Shown: positions 34,708-43,728 of the stretch, piece after piece
Layout of the letters: every line of letters begins with the position of its first letter
How positions within the stretch are numbered: position 1 is the first letter of the stretch
Origin: Bradyrhizobium sp. CIAT3101
GTDB lineage: Bacteria; Pseudomonadota; Alphaproteobacteria; Rhizobiales; Xanthobacteraceae
DNA: 64,000 nucleotides
Assembly (NCBI RefSeq): GCF_029714945.1
Contig: NZ_CP121634.1
Span: 3,059,001-3,123,000 of the forward strand
Direction: 5' to 3'
Notes under the pieces: model-generated
What the model saw: only the letters and a program-made list of their open reading frames with translations
The model's database searches: none
What the model was told of the DNA's origin: nothing
Translations under genes and position numbers: made by a program

Positions 34708-35552
34708 GGCCGTTGTGCGCCTTTTGGCGGCAGCTTCTCCGCGAGCGCCGCCGCCATCGCCGAGATCAGCGGACGCATGAAATAGGCGTCTTCCGCAGGC
34801 GAGATGTCGGTGCGCAGACCGTGCGCGGCGAGTTCGCCGGAGACGGCCGGTCCGACCGAGGCGATCAGTGTCCGCTCGAATCCCGCGCGCAATTTCGCCT
34901 CGCTGCCATGGGCCTTGGCGGCCTCGATCAGGCGGCGGACCTGGCCGAGATTGGTGAGCGCGATGGAATCGATCCGTCCCTCCGCCATGTCCTCGATGGC
35001 GGCGACGATGTTGGCGTCCGCAGCCTTCGAGTCATAGGCATAAGGCAGCACGGTATCGACCTCGGCCCCTTGCGCGGCCAGAGCGCCGGTCAGTGCGCCG
35101 TGATCCTTGTCCGGATAGAGCTGAAGCCCGAGGCGGCGTCCCCTGAGGTCGAGCTTGCCCAGCATCTCGATCACGCCCTCGGTGGTGGGTTTCTCAGTGG
35201 TCTGCTGCGCCTCGAGCGAGATCTCGCGCAGCGCCTTGCCGGGCTTCGGCCCGCGCGTGAACTTTCGCGATTGGGCCAGCGCCGCGACAAATGCCTGGTC
35301 GAGGCTGCGTGCGCGCGCGAGCTTCATGATCCGCCGCAGGCCCTCACCGGTCATCAGCACGAGGTCGTCGAACGGCCTGTCGATGGCGCGGCGGATCCAG
35401 GCCTCGACAGGAGCAGGGTCCGGGGCGTCCTGGATGGTGAACATCGGACACTGCACGACCTCGGCGCCTTGCTCGGCCAGGAGCTTTGAAAACTGCGCCT
35501 CCTCGCGGGTTTCCAGGATCAGGATGCGGGTGCCGGTCAAACGGTCGGCCAT
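34704..35552 (-). CDS. hemD: Uroporphyrinogen-III synthase (HemD) family protein
   Basis: This 282-aa protein of the HemD fold cyclises hydroxymethylbilane to uroporphyrinogen III in the tetrapyrrole pathway. It starts GTRILILETREEAQFSKLLAEQGAEVVQCPMF and shows the second lobe GRRLGLQLYPDKD, DTVLPYAYDSK and SIALTNLGQVRRLIEAA, then IASVGPAVSGELAAHG. I chose ATG 35552 (MADRLTG) and not the long upstream frame, which runs antisense through purU. It is divergent from purU and stands alone, not with hemC, so it may be a second HemD-like copy. Confidence 0.82.
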   Translation of the reverse strand: MADRLTGTRILILETREEAQFSKLLAEQGAEVVQCPMFTIQDAPDPAPVEAWIRRAIDRPFDDLVLMTGEGLRRIMKLARARSLDQAFVAALAQSRKFTRGPKPGKALREISLEAQQTTEKPTTEGVIEMLGKLDLRGRRLGLQLYPDKDHGALTGALAAQGAEVDTVLPYAYDSKAADANIVAAIEDMAEGRIDSIALTNLGQVRRLIEAAKAHGSEAKLRAGFERTLIASVGPAVSGELAAHGLRTDISPAEDAYFMRPLISAMAAALAEKLPPKGAQRP

Positions 35553-35711
35553 GGGCGTGCTCCGGTGAGCAGAAATCGCAATCGTCCGTTCACTTTGACA
35601 CCGTCGCCGGGATTGGCGCAAGGGTCGCCTCGGTGCTAGAGCAGGATGCAAGTCGCGGGTCGTTCCGCCGCCGTTGCACAAACCGTCATCAAGAGCCAAT
35701 TCTTCAAAGTC

Positions 35712-36575
35712 ATGCCCGATCATCAATATGTTCTGACCCTGTCCTGTCCGGATCGACCCGGCATCGTCTCGGCGGTGTCGACCTTCCTGGCGAATTCCGG
35801 ACAGAACATTCTCGACGCCCAGCAGTTCGACGACGTCGAGACCAAGAAATTCTTCATGCGCGTCGTCTTCACCGCGGCCGATCTTGCCGTGGAGCTGTCT
35901 GCGCTCCAGACCGGCTTTGCTGCGATCGCCGAGCGTTTCGGCATGGAGTGGCAGATGCGCGACCGTGCCGCGCATCGCAAGGTGATGCTGCTGGTGTCGA
36001 AGTCGGACCACTGCCTGGTCGACATCCTCTATCGCTGGCGCACCGGCGAGTTGCCGATGACCCTGGCCGCGATCGTCTCCAACCATCCGCGCGAGGTCTA
36101 TGCCGGGCTCGATTTCGGCAGCATCCCGTTTCACTATTTGCCGGTCACCAAGGAGACCAAGAGCGAGCAGGAGGCGCAGATCCTCGATCTCGTCGCCAAG
36201 ACCGGGACCGATTTGGTGGTGCTCGCCCGCTACATGCAAATCCTGTCGGATGACCTGTCGGCCAAGCTCTCCGGCCGCTGCATCAACATCCATCACTCGT
36301 TCCTGCCGGGCTTCAAGGGCGCAAAGCCCTATCACCAGGCGCATGAGCGCGGTGTGAAGCTGATCGGTGCGACCGCCCATTACGTCACGCGCGACCTCGA
36401 CGAAGGCCCGATCATCGACCAGGACGTCGAGCGCATCAGCCACCGCGACACGCCGGAAGATCTCGTCCGCAAGGGCCGCGACATCGAGCGCCGCGTGTTG
36501 GCGCGCGCGATCCGCTATCACCTCGACGACCGCGTCCTCCTCAACGGCCGCAAGACGGTGGTGTTCGTGGACTAG
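35712..36575 (+). CDS. purU: Formyltetrahydrofolate deformylase PurU
   Basis: The 287-aa enzyme hydrolyses 10-formyl-THF to formate and THF, balancing one-carbon pools. An N-terminal ACT domain (residues 1-80, starting [20 protein letters not shown]) precedes a formyltransferase-like domain. Catalytic residues are visible in [11 protein letters not shown] (Asn, His) and [18 protein letters not shown] (Asp). The start at ATG 35712 gives the normal PurU length; the frame opening at 35646 is longer. The stop overlaps that of the convergent membrane protein gene in a CTAG. Confidence 0.95.
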   Translation: MPDHQYVLTLSCPDRPGIVSAVSTFLANSGQNILDAQQFDDVETKKFFMRVVFTAADLAVELSALQTGFAAIAERFGMEWQMRDRAAHRKVMLLVSKSDHCLVDILYRWRTGELPMTLAAIVSNHPREVYAGLDFGSIPFHYLPVTKETKSEQEAQILDLVAKTGTDLVVLARYMQILSDDLSAKLSGRCINIHHSFLPGFKGAKPYHQAHERGVKLIGATAHYVTRDLDEGPIIDQDVERISHRDTPEDLVRKGRDIERRVLARAIRYHLDDRVLLNGRKTVVFVD

Positions 36576-37876
36576 GCGCGTGCGAACATCGCCCGCGGCG
36601 TTACGTACCAGAGCAGAAAGAGTACCGCGGCCCCGTGCGTCAGAAGCGTGGTCGATAGGGGAACGTTGAGCAAGACCTGCGGCAGGATCGCGCCGGAGAT
36701 CAAGACAAATTCGGGCGGCAGATCCGCAGACAGACGATTGCCGAAAGCGATGACCAGCCCGCATGCGAACGCCGTGATCGGTGCGAGCAGGGGGCCGACG
36801 GAGGCGATGCCTTCGGTCGCAAACAGCGACGCATTCAAATATCCGAGTTCATAGGCTTGCTTCATCACGTTCGTCAGCGGTTCGTTGTAGGGACATGACA
36901 GGAACGGCTTCAGCAATCCGATCTGACAGAAATGAGTCAGCTCGTGCCTGGAGAAATAATCGTTGTAGATGTCGAAAGCGTTCGACGGGATGATCATCAT
37001 CCGAAAATTGATTGTGTAGAAGAGGGTCGGCAACACCGCAATAATGGAGGTCAGGAGTCCTGCAAGCAATGGCAGCAACAGGGAGAAAATGACAGCCGTT
37101 CTGGATCCGAAATATCGGGCGAGGAAAGCAACGAAGACCAGCCAGACCGGTGTAAAAATAGCGAACTTGGTCAGCGTGACCGGATAAAACAGCAGGGACA
37201 GAACCAGCACCGCAGCCGCGCGCCACATGTTTCCTCGCGCAACGAAACAGGCAAAAGCGAAGGGCAGCAGGGCGGTGGTGGTGATCCCGATCGCGTACCT
37301 AAGTCCGGCGGGAAAGGCGAGCTCATCGCGGTAGCTGTAGATGTTTTCGATGGTTACGATTCTGAAATTGTAGATTGCACCAATTGTGATCGTCGCCAGG
37401 GACAATAACAGGATGAGCGTCAGCAAGTGCTCGAACATTCTCGCGGGAAGTTCGTATGTTCTGCGGACGGGGGAGGCGATCAGCGTGGCGGGGACCAGAA
37501 ACGCGGCAGCCGAAAACGCCGCAGACCATGCAGCCAATTTGTGATCGTAGTTGAAATCGCTGAAGCAGTTGAGCCAGAGATAGCCCACGATCATCGAATA
37601 GAGATAGAATCCGGCCAGATATCCGAAACTAAAGCGGGCTACCAAGAAGATCGTGCCGACAAGGGCGAAGGCCGCGACCACTGCGACGGCCACCCGCAAT
37701 CGAGTCGGGTCATAGAAAATATGGAACGAGGCGGCGCTGAAATAATGCGGGCTGAAAGTCGTGATGGCTCTCAAGGAGAGGCCGATGATAACGATCTGCA
37801 GGAAAATCAGGAGGCCGATTCCACCCGGAGTTTCGACGAGACCGGCAATTGCTCGCCATCTATCCTTTAAAGTCAT
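36572..37876 (-). CDS. Multi-pass membrane protein, O-antigen-polymerase-like
   Basis: This 434-aa protein has about 10-12 predicted membrane helices and one longer periplasmic-type loop ([33 protein letters not shown], with two Cys residues). It has no motif I can name. Topology and position at the edge of a polysaccharide cluster fit a Wzy-type polymerase or another GT-C-like membrane enzyme, but this is inference. The DNA is visibly less G+C-rich than the neighbouring purU gene. Confidence 0.65.
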   Translation of the reverse strand: MTLKDRWRAIAGLVETPGGIGLLIFLQIVIIGLSLRAITTFSPHYFSAASFHIFYDPTRLRVAVAVVAAFALVGTIFLVARFSFGYLAGFYLYSMIVGYLWLNCFSDFNYDHKLAAWSAAFSAAAFLVPATLIASPVRRTYELPARMFEHLLTLILLLSLATITIGAIYNFRIVTIENIYSYRDELAFPAGLRYAIGITTTALLPFAFACFVARGNMWRAAAVLVLSLLFYPVTLTKFAIFTPVWLVFVAFLARYFGSRTAVIFSLLLPLLAGLLTSIIAVLPTLFYTINFRMMIIPSNAFDIYNDYFSRHELTHFCQIGLLKPFLSCPYNEPLTNVMKQAYELGYLNASLFATEGIASVGPLLAPITAFACGLVIAFGNRLSADLPPEFVLISGAILPQVLLNVPLSTTLLTHGAAVLFLLWYVTPRAMFARA

Positions 37877-38025
37877 TCACCGGATTCCTTGAGAGGAGAA
37901 CGACCTCAATAGGGGCGGGGAGAGCGTCTGGCAACCGACGGAACAGGCATCGCCTGCAGGCCGCCATGCCCTGTATCTTCGGGGACACCATCGCACCGGG
38001 CATGCTGTTGCTCGCATTGCACGGG

Positions 38026-38784
38026 TCAGGACGCAGCTCGTTCCGGACGGGTTTTCGCCCAAACAGGAAAATCTTCCCGCCGCCAGACCCCGATGATCCT
38101 GCCGACGCTGACGGAATCATCCGCGATCTCCATGATCGGCGGTCCGAAATTGTACGGAGAAATCTGCAGATTCAGAATGCGCCAGTCTCCGCTATCGATG
38201 TCGGAGTTGTACCCGGTTGCGCGTTCTGTCGTCGCAAGGAAGAATCTGCTGCCTGATTTGTAGACGTTCCTGATCAGGCTCATGCTATCCGCAAAGCTCA
38301 GGTGGAAAAGCACCTCCCTGCAAAACACCGCATCCGCAGCCGGAATGTCTTCGGTGATGGCGTCCAGGCAAATGAAACTCCGCTGCGGCGTGGAAAACTC
38401 CTTCTGATTGTGCGCAATCACGGATGGAACGATGTCGACGCCGGTGTATGAGCACGACAGCCCGATCTTCTGCATCCAGGTAAAGTCGCCGCAGCCGATG
38501 TCCAGCAGCGAGGATATGCCGAGCTCGGATACGACTTTCGGGAGGCTCTCGATCACGTTCTTTGCCGAGTGCTCGCTTGACCCTTCTCCCGAAGAGGGGT
38601 GGCCCTCATTCATCTTCCAAAGATCGTTCTGATAGATCGAAGCGAAGCGATCCCGCACGGAGGCGCGCTTGTCGATGGTGAATCGGTTTCCCCGCGACTG
38701 GCGCAGCCAGTCGATGACTTTCGTCAGGCCAAGACGATGAAGTGTTCCACGCAAGAACTCGCGCGCCGTGACCCTAAACGTCAT
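38026..38784 (-). CDS. Class I SAM-dependent methyltransferase
   Basis: This 252-aa protein has a SAM-binding motif LLDIGCGDFTWMQKIG at about residues 93-108, the acidic strand SYTGVDIVPSVI and FICLDAITEDIPAADAVFCREVLFHLS. The preceding region (FASIYQNDLWKMNEGHPSSGEGSS) is a pattern seen in methyltransferases of glycan clusters. It probably methylates a sugar of the surface polysaccharide. It is 149 nt upstream of the membrane protein gene on the same strand. Confidence 0.8.
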   Translation of the reverse strand: MTFRVTAREFLRGTLHRLGLTKVIDWLRQSRGNRFTIDKRASVRDRFASIYQNDLWKMNEGHPSSGEGSSEHSAKNVIESLPKVVSELGISSLLDIGCGDFTWMQKIGLSCSYTGVDIVPSVIAHNQKEFSTPQRSFICLDAITEDIPAADAVFCREVLFHLSFADSMSLIRNVYKSGSRFFLATTERATGYNSDIDSGDWRILNLQISPYNFGPPIMEIADDSVSVGRIIGVWRREDFPVWAKTRPERAAS

Positions 38785-39078
38785 TTACAACTCCAGCCGG
38801 GATGTCGGGAATAGAAGCGCCGACAGTACTTGAAAGCCAGTCGCTGTAGAAGGGGAGGCAATGCTGGTTTCCGGGGACCGCGCGGCGGGGATTTCGCCAA
38901 TGTCCGTGCGGATGCTGCCTGAAGGGGCCGTCGGGCCTGCGGCGGAGACCTGGCCTCGCTCACTTGTCGGTGCCCCCATGGACGTATAAACGACCTCGGG
39001 TCACGAATTTTCGCTCGTGTTGCCGCCGGACCGTTCCGGAGGTCGGACCGGATCGACCCGATTGTGAGACTCCCTATA
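38785..39078. other. Divergent intergenic region before the 688-aa membrane protein
   Basis: About 294 nt separate the methyltransferase gene from the divergent membrane-protein gene. It should contain two promoters; I see no clear hexamers, repeats or gene. Confidence 0.4.
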
Positions 39079-41142
39079 ATGTCGAGAGAAGACGTGACGA
39101 TGCCTGGCCGCCCCGACTGGTTTATCGGGGTGGGATTCGCCCTGTTGGGTGCGGTACTGGGCGCCACCGTGCTTCACCAATCGAGCATGCTGTACTTCTA
39201 TCAGGCGTTCATGCCGGAGATGGTCTATTCGGCTTGCGGTCACGGCTTCGTGCGTTCCCCAGTCACTCCCCCGGCGATGGTCGATTTCCTGTTCGGACGC
39301 AGCTCCGTGTTCGACTGCGCGACGATCGGGATTGCGCCTGAAGAGCCGGCCGGCATGTTCTTTCGTGCGCAACTTTATCTGGGTTGGGCTGTCTCCGCCT
39401 TGTGGCGCATGACGTCAATTCGCTACGCGAACCTATGGCCGCTGGTTTCGGCGCTGGTCGGTGCCTATGCGTGTGGTTGCTTCGTCCTGGTTCGTCTTTT
39501 CTTCGCGAGATGGCCCGCTGTGGCGGGGGCAGGTCTTCTGGCTCTGTCGCCGGTCATGCTGTCGATGGTTCCATATTTTCGGGACTTCTCCAAGGCGCCG
39601 TTCTTCATCTGGGCCATCGCGTTTCTGATCCTGACCATGCGCGCCGAGTTGCCGCGCATGGCTTTGTTGTGGGCGGCTCTTTCCGGCGTGACGATCGGCC
39701 TGGGAGTCGGCTTTCGCTCCGATATTTTCATCCTGTTACCTATCGGGATCGTCTCATTGGTGGTCTGTTCGGGACCGAAGAGATGGAAAGTCGGCGTCGC
39801 AACAATCGCCGTTTTCATCGCGACGTCCTTGTTTTCTGCGGCGCCGCTGTTGGGAGTCGGAACGGCCGGCGCGTCCGGCACGTTGCTGATGCAAGGCCTG
39901 TCCGATCCATTCCAGAGTTATATGGATCTGGGGCCTGTGCCATATTCGCTGGGAGCGCGTTATTCGGACGAGATCGTGCTGTCGTCCGTCGCTGCGGACC
40001 TGCGTCCCGCTGATCCGAACTGGGATGCGGGCGAGGGCAAGCTTGGCCACACGGTTTCCCAGGCTGCGACACGATCCGGTTCTTACGTGCTCGGTTGGCT
40101 TCCATACTTTGCCGGCGATGTGACAACGCAAGCGCTGAAGTCCGCCGCCTGGGTGGTTCTGTTTCCGCGCCTCGTCGCGCCCGGGCGTATCAATCTGGAT
40201 CCAGGTGTTCCCGTGCGTGCAGCCCCGCGGATCGCGCGTTTGCTGAACCGGCTCTACGATCGACTGGCGAACCCGTTGGTTGCGATCATATGTGCGACAG
40301 GATTTGTCGCGTTCTTCTGGCGAGAGGCGGCCGTCAGGCCGCGCGAGGCATTCGCTCTGTTCCTGATGTTCGGCGCGCTTTTGACATATCCGGTGGTGCA
40401 GTTTTCGGTTCGGCATGTCTTTCAGCTCGAGTTCGTCTGGGTCCTGGCGGTTCTCTCGTTCTTCAGCGTTCCCTTCGAGTGGTCGCGGCTTCGCGGTGTT
40501 CTGCCTCGCTTCTTGACCGTTGCCGCGATCGCGTTCGTCGGACTGATCTTGGTCTACGCTGGTATGACGATGTATCAGGATCGGGTCCTGCGGCATCAAA
40601 TCGAAGCGTTGCTGGCGGAGCCGAGAGAGCCAATTGCCCTCGTCTCAAAATCGTCCACCAGCGAAACGGCGGTCTTCGGCCTGCCGTTGCCCGACAGACA
40701 TCGCGCGCTTGTCGAAAGTGCCCCGGACAGCATGACCCCCAAACTTGCCGAACAAGGCCTGCAATGGGATGTGCGGGCTGCCGGAGACCGTATCCTGCTG
40801 ACTTTCGGCGGTGAGAACTGCCGGCCGGGCAGGATGACGATTTCACTTCAGTACGCGAGGCGCGAAGGCATATGGCAACCTCTCGATCAGAGCATCCCGG
40901 TGGACCTTCCGCAGGACCGGGTCTCGTTCAGCACGGTGCTGGTGCCGGCGTTCTATCGGCCGACCCAATATCTGTCCGATATCCAACTTCCCGCTGAATA
41001 TTCGGCGTGTCTCGTCAGGGCTGAGAGAGTGATCGGGCCAACGAAGCTTCCGATGATGATGGACGCCGCACTTGCCCCGGGATGGCAGAACCGGCCCTTG
41101 CATCGTGCCTTTGGGGGATTCTCCACACTCGAGACCAAATGA
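39079..41142 (+). CDS. GT-C-like integral membrane protein with C-terminal soluble domain
   Basis: The product has about 687 residues. Roughly the first 490 hold about 10-12 membrane helices, including TVLHQSSMLYFYQAFMPEMV in the first loop, FRDFSKAPFFIWAIAFLIL and GVGFRSDIFILLPIGIVSLV. The last 190 residues form a soluble, probably periplasmic, domain. The layout recalls GT-C glycosyltransferases that use polyprenyl-phosphate sugars, with an acidic residue pair possible in the first loop. I recognise no specific family. Starts at GTG 39064, ATG 39079 and ATG 39100 are possible; the last has GAGAAG 8 nt upstream. Confidence 0.68.
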   Translation: MSREDVTMPGRPDWFIGVGFALLGAVLGATVLHQSSMLYFYQAFMPEMVYSACGHGFVRSPVTPPAMVDFLFGRSSVFDCATIGIAPEEPAGMFFRAQLYLGWAVSALWRMTSIRYANLWPLVSALVGAYACGCFVLVRLFFARWPAVAGAGLLALSPVMLSMVPYFRDFSKAPFFIWAIAFLILTMRAELPRMALLWAALSGVTIGLGVGFRSDIFILLPIGIVSLVVCSGPKRWKVGVATIAVFIATSLFSAAPLLGVGTAGASGTLLMQGLSDPFQSYMDLGPVPYSLGARYSDEIVLSSVAADLRPADPNWDAGEGKLGHTVSQAATRSGSYVLGWLPYFAGDVTTQALKSAAWVVLFPRLVAPGRINLDPGVPVRAAPRIARLLNRLYDRLANPLVAIICATGFVAFFWREAAVRPREAFALFLMFGALLTYPVVQFSVRHVFQLEFVWVLAVLSFFSVPFEWSRLRGVLPRFLTVAAIAFVGLILVYAGMTMYQDRVLRHQIEALLAEPREPIALVSKSSTSETAVFGLPLPDRHRALVESAPDSMTPKLAEQGLQWDVRAAGDRILLTFGGENCRPGRMTISLQYARREGIWQPLDQSIPVDLPQDRVSFSTVLVPAFYRPTQYLSDIQLPAEYSACLVRAERVIGPTKLPMMMDAALAPGWQNRPLHRAFGGFSTLETK

Positions 41143-41388
41143 GAGGTCGGCGGGGCGCCAGTGATGCCAAGGCTCATGTGCCGATTTGGTCGCATTCGGC
41201 TCGGATTCGTTCAAACCAGGCGTTTCTCGGCCGAATTTGTGTTTAATCCCCGTATCTGCCTGATATGAAGGCAATCGGCGGTTGCGGAAGAGCGGGGGGT
41301 TCTGTAGCAGTTTCCGGAAGGCTGGGGCGCGTTGAACTGCGAGCTGCTCGCAGCACCGCCAACTTTGATAGATCGCTTAGGGACGTCG

Positions 41389-42423
41389 ATGTTCGAAGAC
41401 AAATGCTTGCTCATCACGGGTGGCACCGGGTCTTTTGGTAACGCAGTGTTGCGTCGCTTTCTCTCGTCGGCAATTCGCGAAATTCGCATTTTCAGCCGTG
41501 ATGAGAAGAAACAGGACGATCAGCGCAAATTCTACAATTCCGACAAGCTCAAGTTCTATCTTGGCGATGTCCGCGACTACTCGAGTCTTCTTGGCCCGAT
41601 GCGCGGCGCTGATTTCGTGTTCCATGCCGCCGCGCTGAAGCAGGTTCCGTCCTGCGAGTTCCATCCCATGGAGGCGGTCAAGACCAACGTCGTGGGAACG
41701 GAAAATGTGCTCGAAGCGGCGATTGCGTCCAATGTCAGGCGTATCGTCTGCCTCTCGACCGACAAGGCCGTGTACCCGATCAACGCGATGGGAATATCCA
41801 AGGCGCTGATGGAAAAGGTCATGGTCGCCAAGTCGCGCAACCTCGATGCGCGATCGACGGTGATTTGCGGCACGCGCTACGGCAACGTGATGGCCTCGCG
41901 CGGCTCGGTCATTCCGTTGTTCGTTGATCAGATCCTCGCCGGCAAGCCCATCACCATTACCGATCCGAACATGACGCGCTTCATGATGTCGCTCGGCGAC
42001 GCGGTGGATCTCGTGCTCTATGCGTTCGAACACGGCGACAACGGCGACATCTTTGTCCAGAAGGCTCCGGCCGCGACGATCGAAGTTCTTGCCAAGGCGA
42101 TGGTGAAGGTTCTTGATCGTCCCGATCACCCAATCCAGATCATCGGGACCCGTCACGGGGAGAAGCTGTACGAAACGCTGCTCAGCCGGGAGGAGCGCGC
42201 CAGTGCGCAGGATCTCAATCTCTACTACCGTGTTCCGCCTGATTTGCGCGATCTGAACTACACGAAATTTTTCGAAGAGGGCGAAACGCAGATCTCGCGC
42301 AGCGAGGACTACAATTCGCACAATACCGAGCGCCTTGATGTTGCCGGCATGATCAAGTTGCTCAATAGCCTTGATTACATCCGCACGGTCGTTGCGGGCC
42401 GCACACCCGTCAACGAAGGATGA
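41389..42423 (+). CDS. UDP-GlcNAc 4,6-dehydratase/5-epimerase (CapE/FnlA family)
   Basis: This 344-aa extended SDR has the NAD(P) site ITGGTGSFGNAVL (residues 9-21) and STDKAVYPINAMGISKALMEK. The usual catalytic Tyr of YxxxK is replaced by Met134, with Lys138 kept, as in CapE/FnlA/WbjB. The C-terminal RSEDYNSHNTERLDV matches the CapD/CapE C-terminal domain. The enzyme makes UDP-2-acetamido-2,6-dideoxy-L-arabino-hexos-4-ulose, the first step to UDP-L-FucNAc or UDP-L-QuiNAc. I chose ATG 41389 over the longer frame from 41332 on the basis of the N-terminal motif and AGGGA upstream. FnlC and WbuB homologues follow, but no CapF. Confidence 0.9.
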   Translation: MFEDKCLLITGGTGSFGNAVLRRFLSSAIREIRIFSRDEKKQDDQRKFYNSDKLKFYLGDVRDYSSLLGPMRGADFVFHAAALKQVPSCEFHPMEAVKTNVVGTENVLEAAIASNVRRIVCLSTDKAVYPINAMGISKALMEKVMVAKSRNLDARSTVICGTRYGNVMASRGSVIPLFVDQILAGKPITITDPNMTRFMMSLGDAVDLVLYAFEHGDNGDIFVQKAPAATIEVLAKAMVKVLDRPDHPIQIIGTRHGEKLYETLLSREERASAQDLNLYYRVPPDLRDLNYTKFFEEGETQISRSEDYNSHNTERLDVAGMIKLLNSLDYIRTVVAGRTPVNEG

Positions 42424-42527
42424 CGAAGCGGCGTAAATCCGACGCGGCTGGGCACGCGCGCCCATGCTGCTCGTAACCGGTGGATGGTCACCAGGTTGAG
42501 ACGGATGAGATGTAGGATGTCGGGTTC

Positions 42528-43667
42528 ATGACTGCCCGCAAGCTGAAAGTACTTACCGTAATCGGCACCAGACCCGAGATCATTCGGCTGTCGCGCGTCA
42601 TCGCCAAGCTCGATCAATTTTGCGATCACACGCTGGTCCATACTGGGCAGAACTACGACTACGAGCTGAATCAGATCTTCTTCGATGATCTCGGCATCCG
42701 GAAGCCGGACGTTTTTCTCGGAGCCGCGGGTGCGACGCCGGCCGAGACGATCGGCAACGTCATCATCGCAACGGACCGGGTGCTGGCGGAGCGGGGCCCG
42801 GAAGCGCTGCTCATCCTCGGCGACACGAACAGCAGCCTTGCAGTGATCGCAGCCAAGCGTCGCAGGATTCCGATCTTTCACATGGAAGCGGGCAACCGCA
42901 GCTTCGACGACCGCGTGCCGGAAGAGATCAATCGACGGATCGTCGATCACACCGCCGATATCAACCTTACTTATTCGACCATCGCCCGCGACTATCTGCT
43001 CCGCGAGGGATTGGCGCCCGACCGCGTCATCAAGACCGGGAGCCCGATGTTCGAGGTGCTGGAGCACTACCGTCAGCAGATCGATGCTTCCGGCGTACGG
43101 GCGCGGCTCGGGCTGGAGACCGGCCGCTATTTCGTCGTCAGCGCGCACCGGGAGGAGAACGTCGATTCCGAGACGAACTTCGCCAAGCTCCGGGAGATGC
43201 TCAATGCGGTTGCCGGGCAGTTCAACCTGCCGGTTATCGTCTCGACCCATCCGCGCACCCAGAAGCGGATCGACGCGAGGGGCATGTCGTTCCGGCCGGA
43301 AGTTCAGCTGATGAAGCCGCTTGGATTCAGCGACTATGTCAATCTGCAGATCGGAGCCCGCGCCGTACTTTCAGACAGCGGCACCATCACCGAGGAAGCG
43401 TCAATTCTCGATCTCCCGGCGCTGAACATTCGAGAGGCACACGAGCGACCCGAAGGCATGGAGGAGGGTACCGCGATGATGGTCGGCCTCGACGTGGATC
43501 GCGTCATGCAAGGAATTGCGATCCTCGATGCGCGAGAGCGCGGCGCCGATCGCGCCCTGCAGATCGTATCCGACTATGCGACGCCTAACGTGTCCGACAA
43601 GGTCGTTCGCATCATTCACAGCTACACCGATTACGTCCAAAGGGTTGTCTGGAGAACGAATCGTTAG
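42528..43667 (+). CDS. UDP-N-acetyl-sugar 2-epimerase (FnlC/CapG/WbjD family)
   Basis: This 379-aa non-hydrolysing 2-epimerase of the WecB superfamily reads like FnlC: LKVLTVIGTRPEIIRLSRVI, HTGQNYDYELNQIFF, LGDTNSSLAVIAAKRRRIP, HMEAGNR and SDSGTITEEASILDLPALN. In L-FucNAc synthesis this enzyme acts last, epimerising C2 of UDP-N-acetyl-6-deoxy-L-talosamine; in L-QuiNAc synthesis it acts on the L-rhamnosamine form. It follows the capE-like gene after 104 nt on the same strand. Confidence 0.9.
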   Translation: MTARKLKVLTVIGTRPEIIRLSRVIAKLDQFCDHTLVHTGQNYDYELNQIFFDDLGIRKPDVFLGAAGATPAETIGNVIIATDRVLAERGPEALLILGDTNSSLAVIAAKRRRIPIFHMEAGNRSFDDRVPEEINRRIVDHTADINLTYSTIARDYLLREGLAPDRVIKTGSPMFEVLEHYRQQIDASGVRARLGLETGRYFVVSAHREENVDSETNFAKLREMLNAVAGQFNLPVIVSTHPRTQKRIDARGMSFRPEVQLMKPLGFSDYVNLQIGARAVLSDSGTITEEASILDLPALNIREAHERPEGMEEGTAMMVGLDVDRVMQGIAILDARERGADRALQIVSDYATPNVSDKVVRIIHSYTDYVQRVVWRTNR

Positions 43668-43728
43668 AAGACATCGCGCCGGACGCCGCCGGTCGTCCGC
43701 ACCGTAAGATAGCCTGGATTGGTGCTCC

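Noticed and set aside
34704..36764. 686-codon minus-strand frame covering purU and the HemD-like gene
   Set aside because: Only the last 282 codons match a family; the rest is antisense to purU.
41377..42465. 362-codon minus-strand frame opposite the CapE/FnlA gene
   Set aside because: The + strand product has full SDR motifs and a family C terminus; the antisense frame has none.
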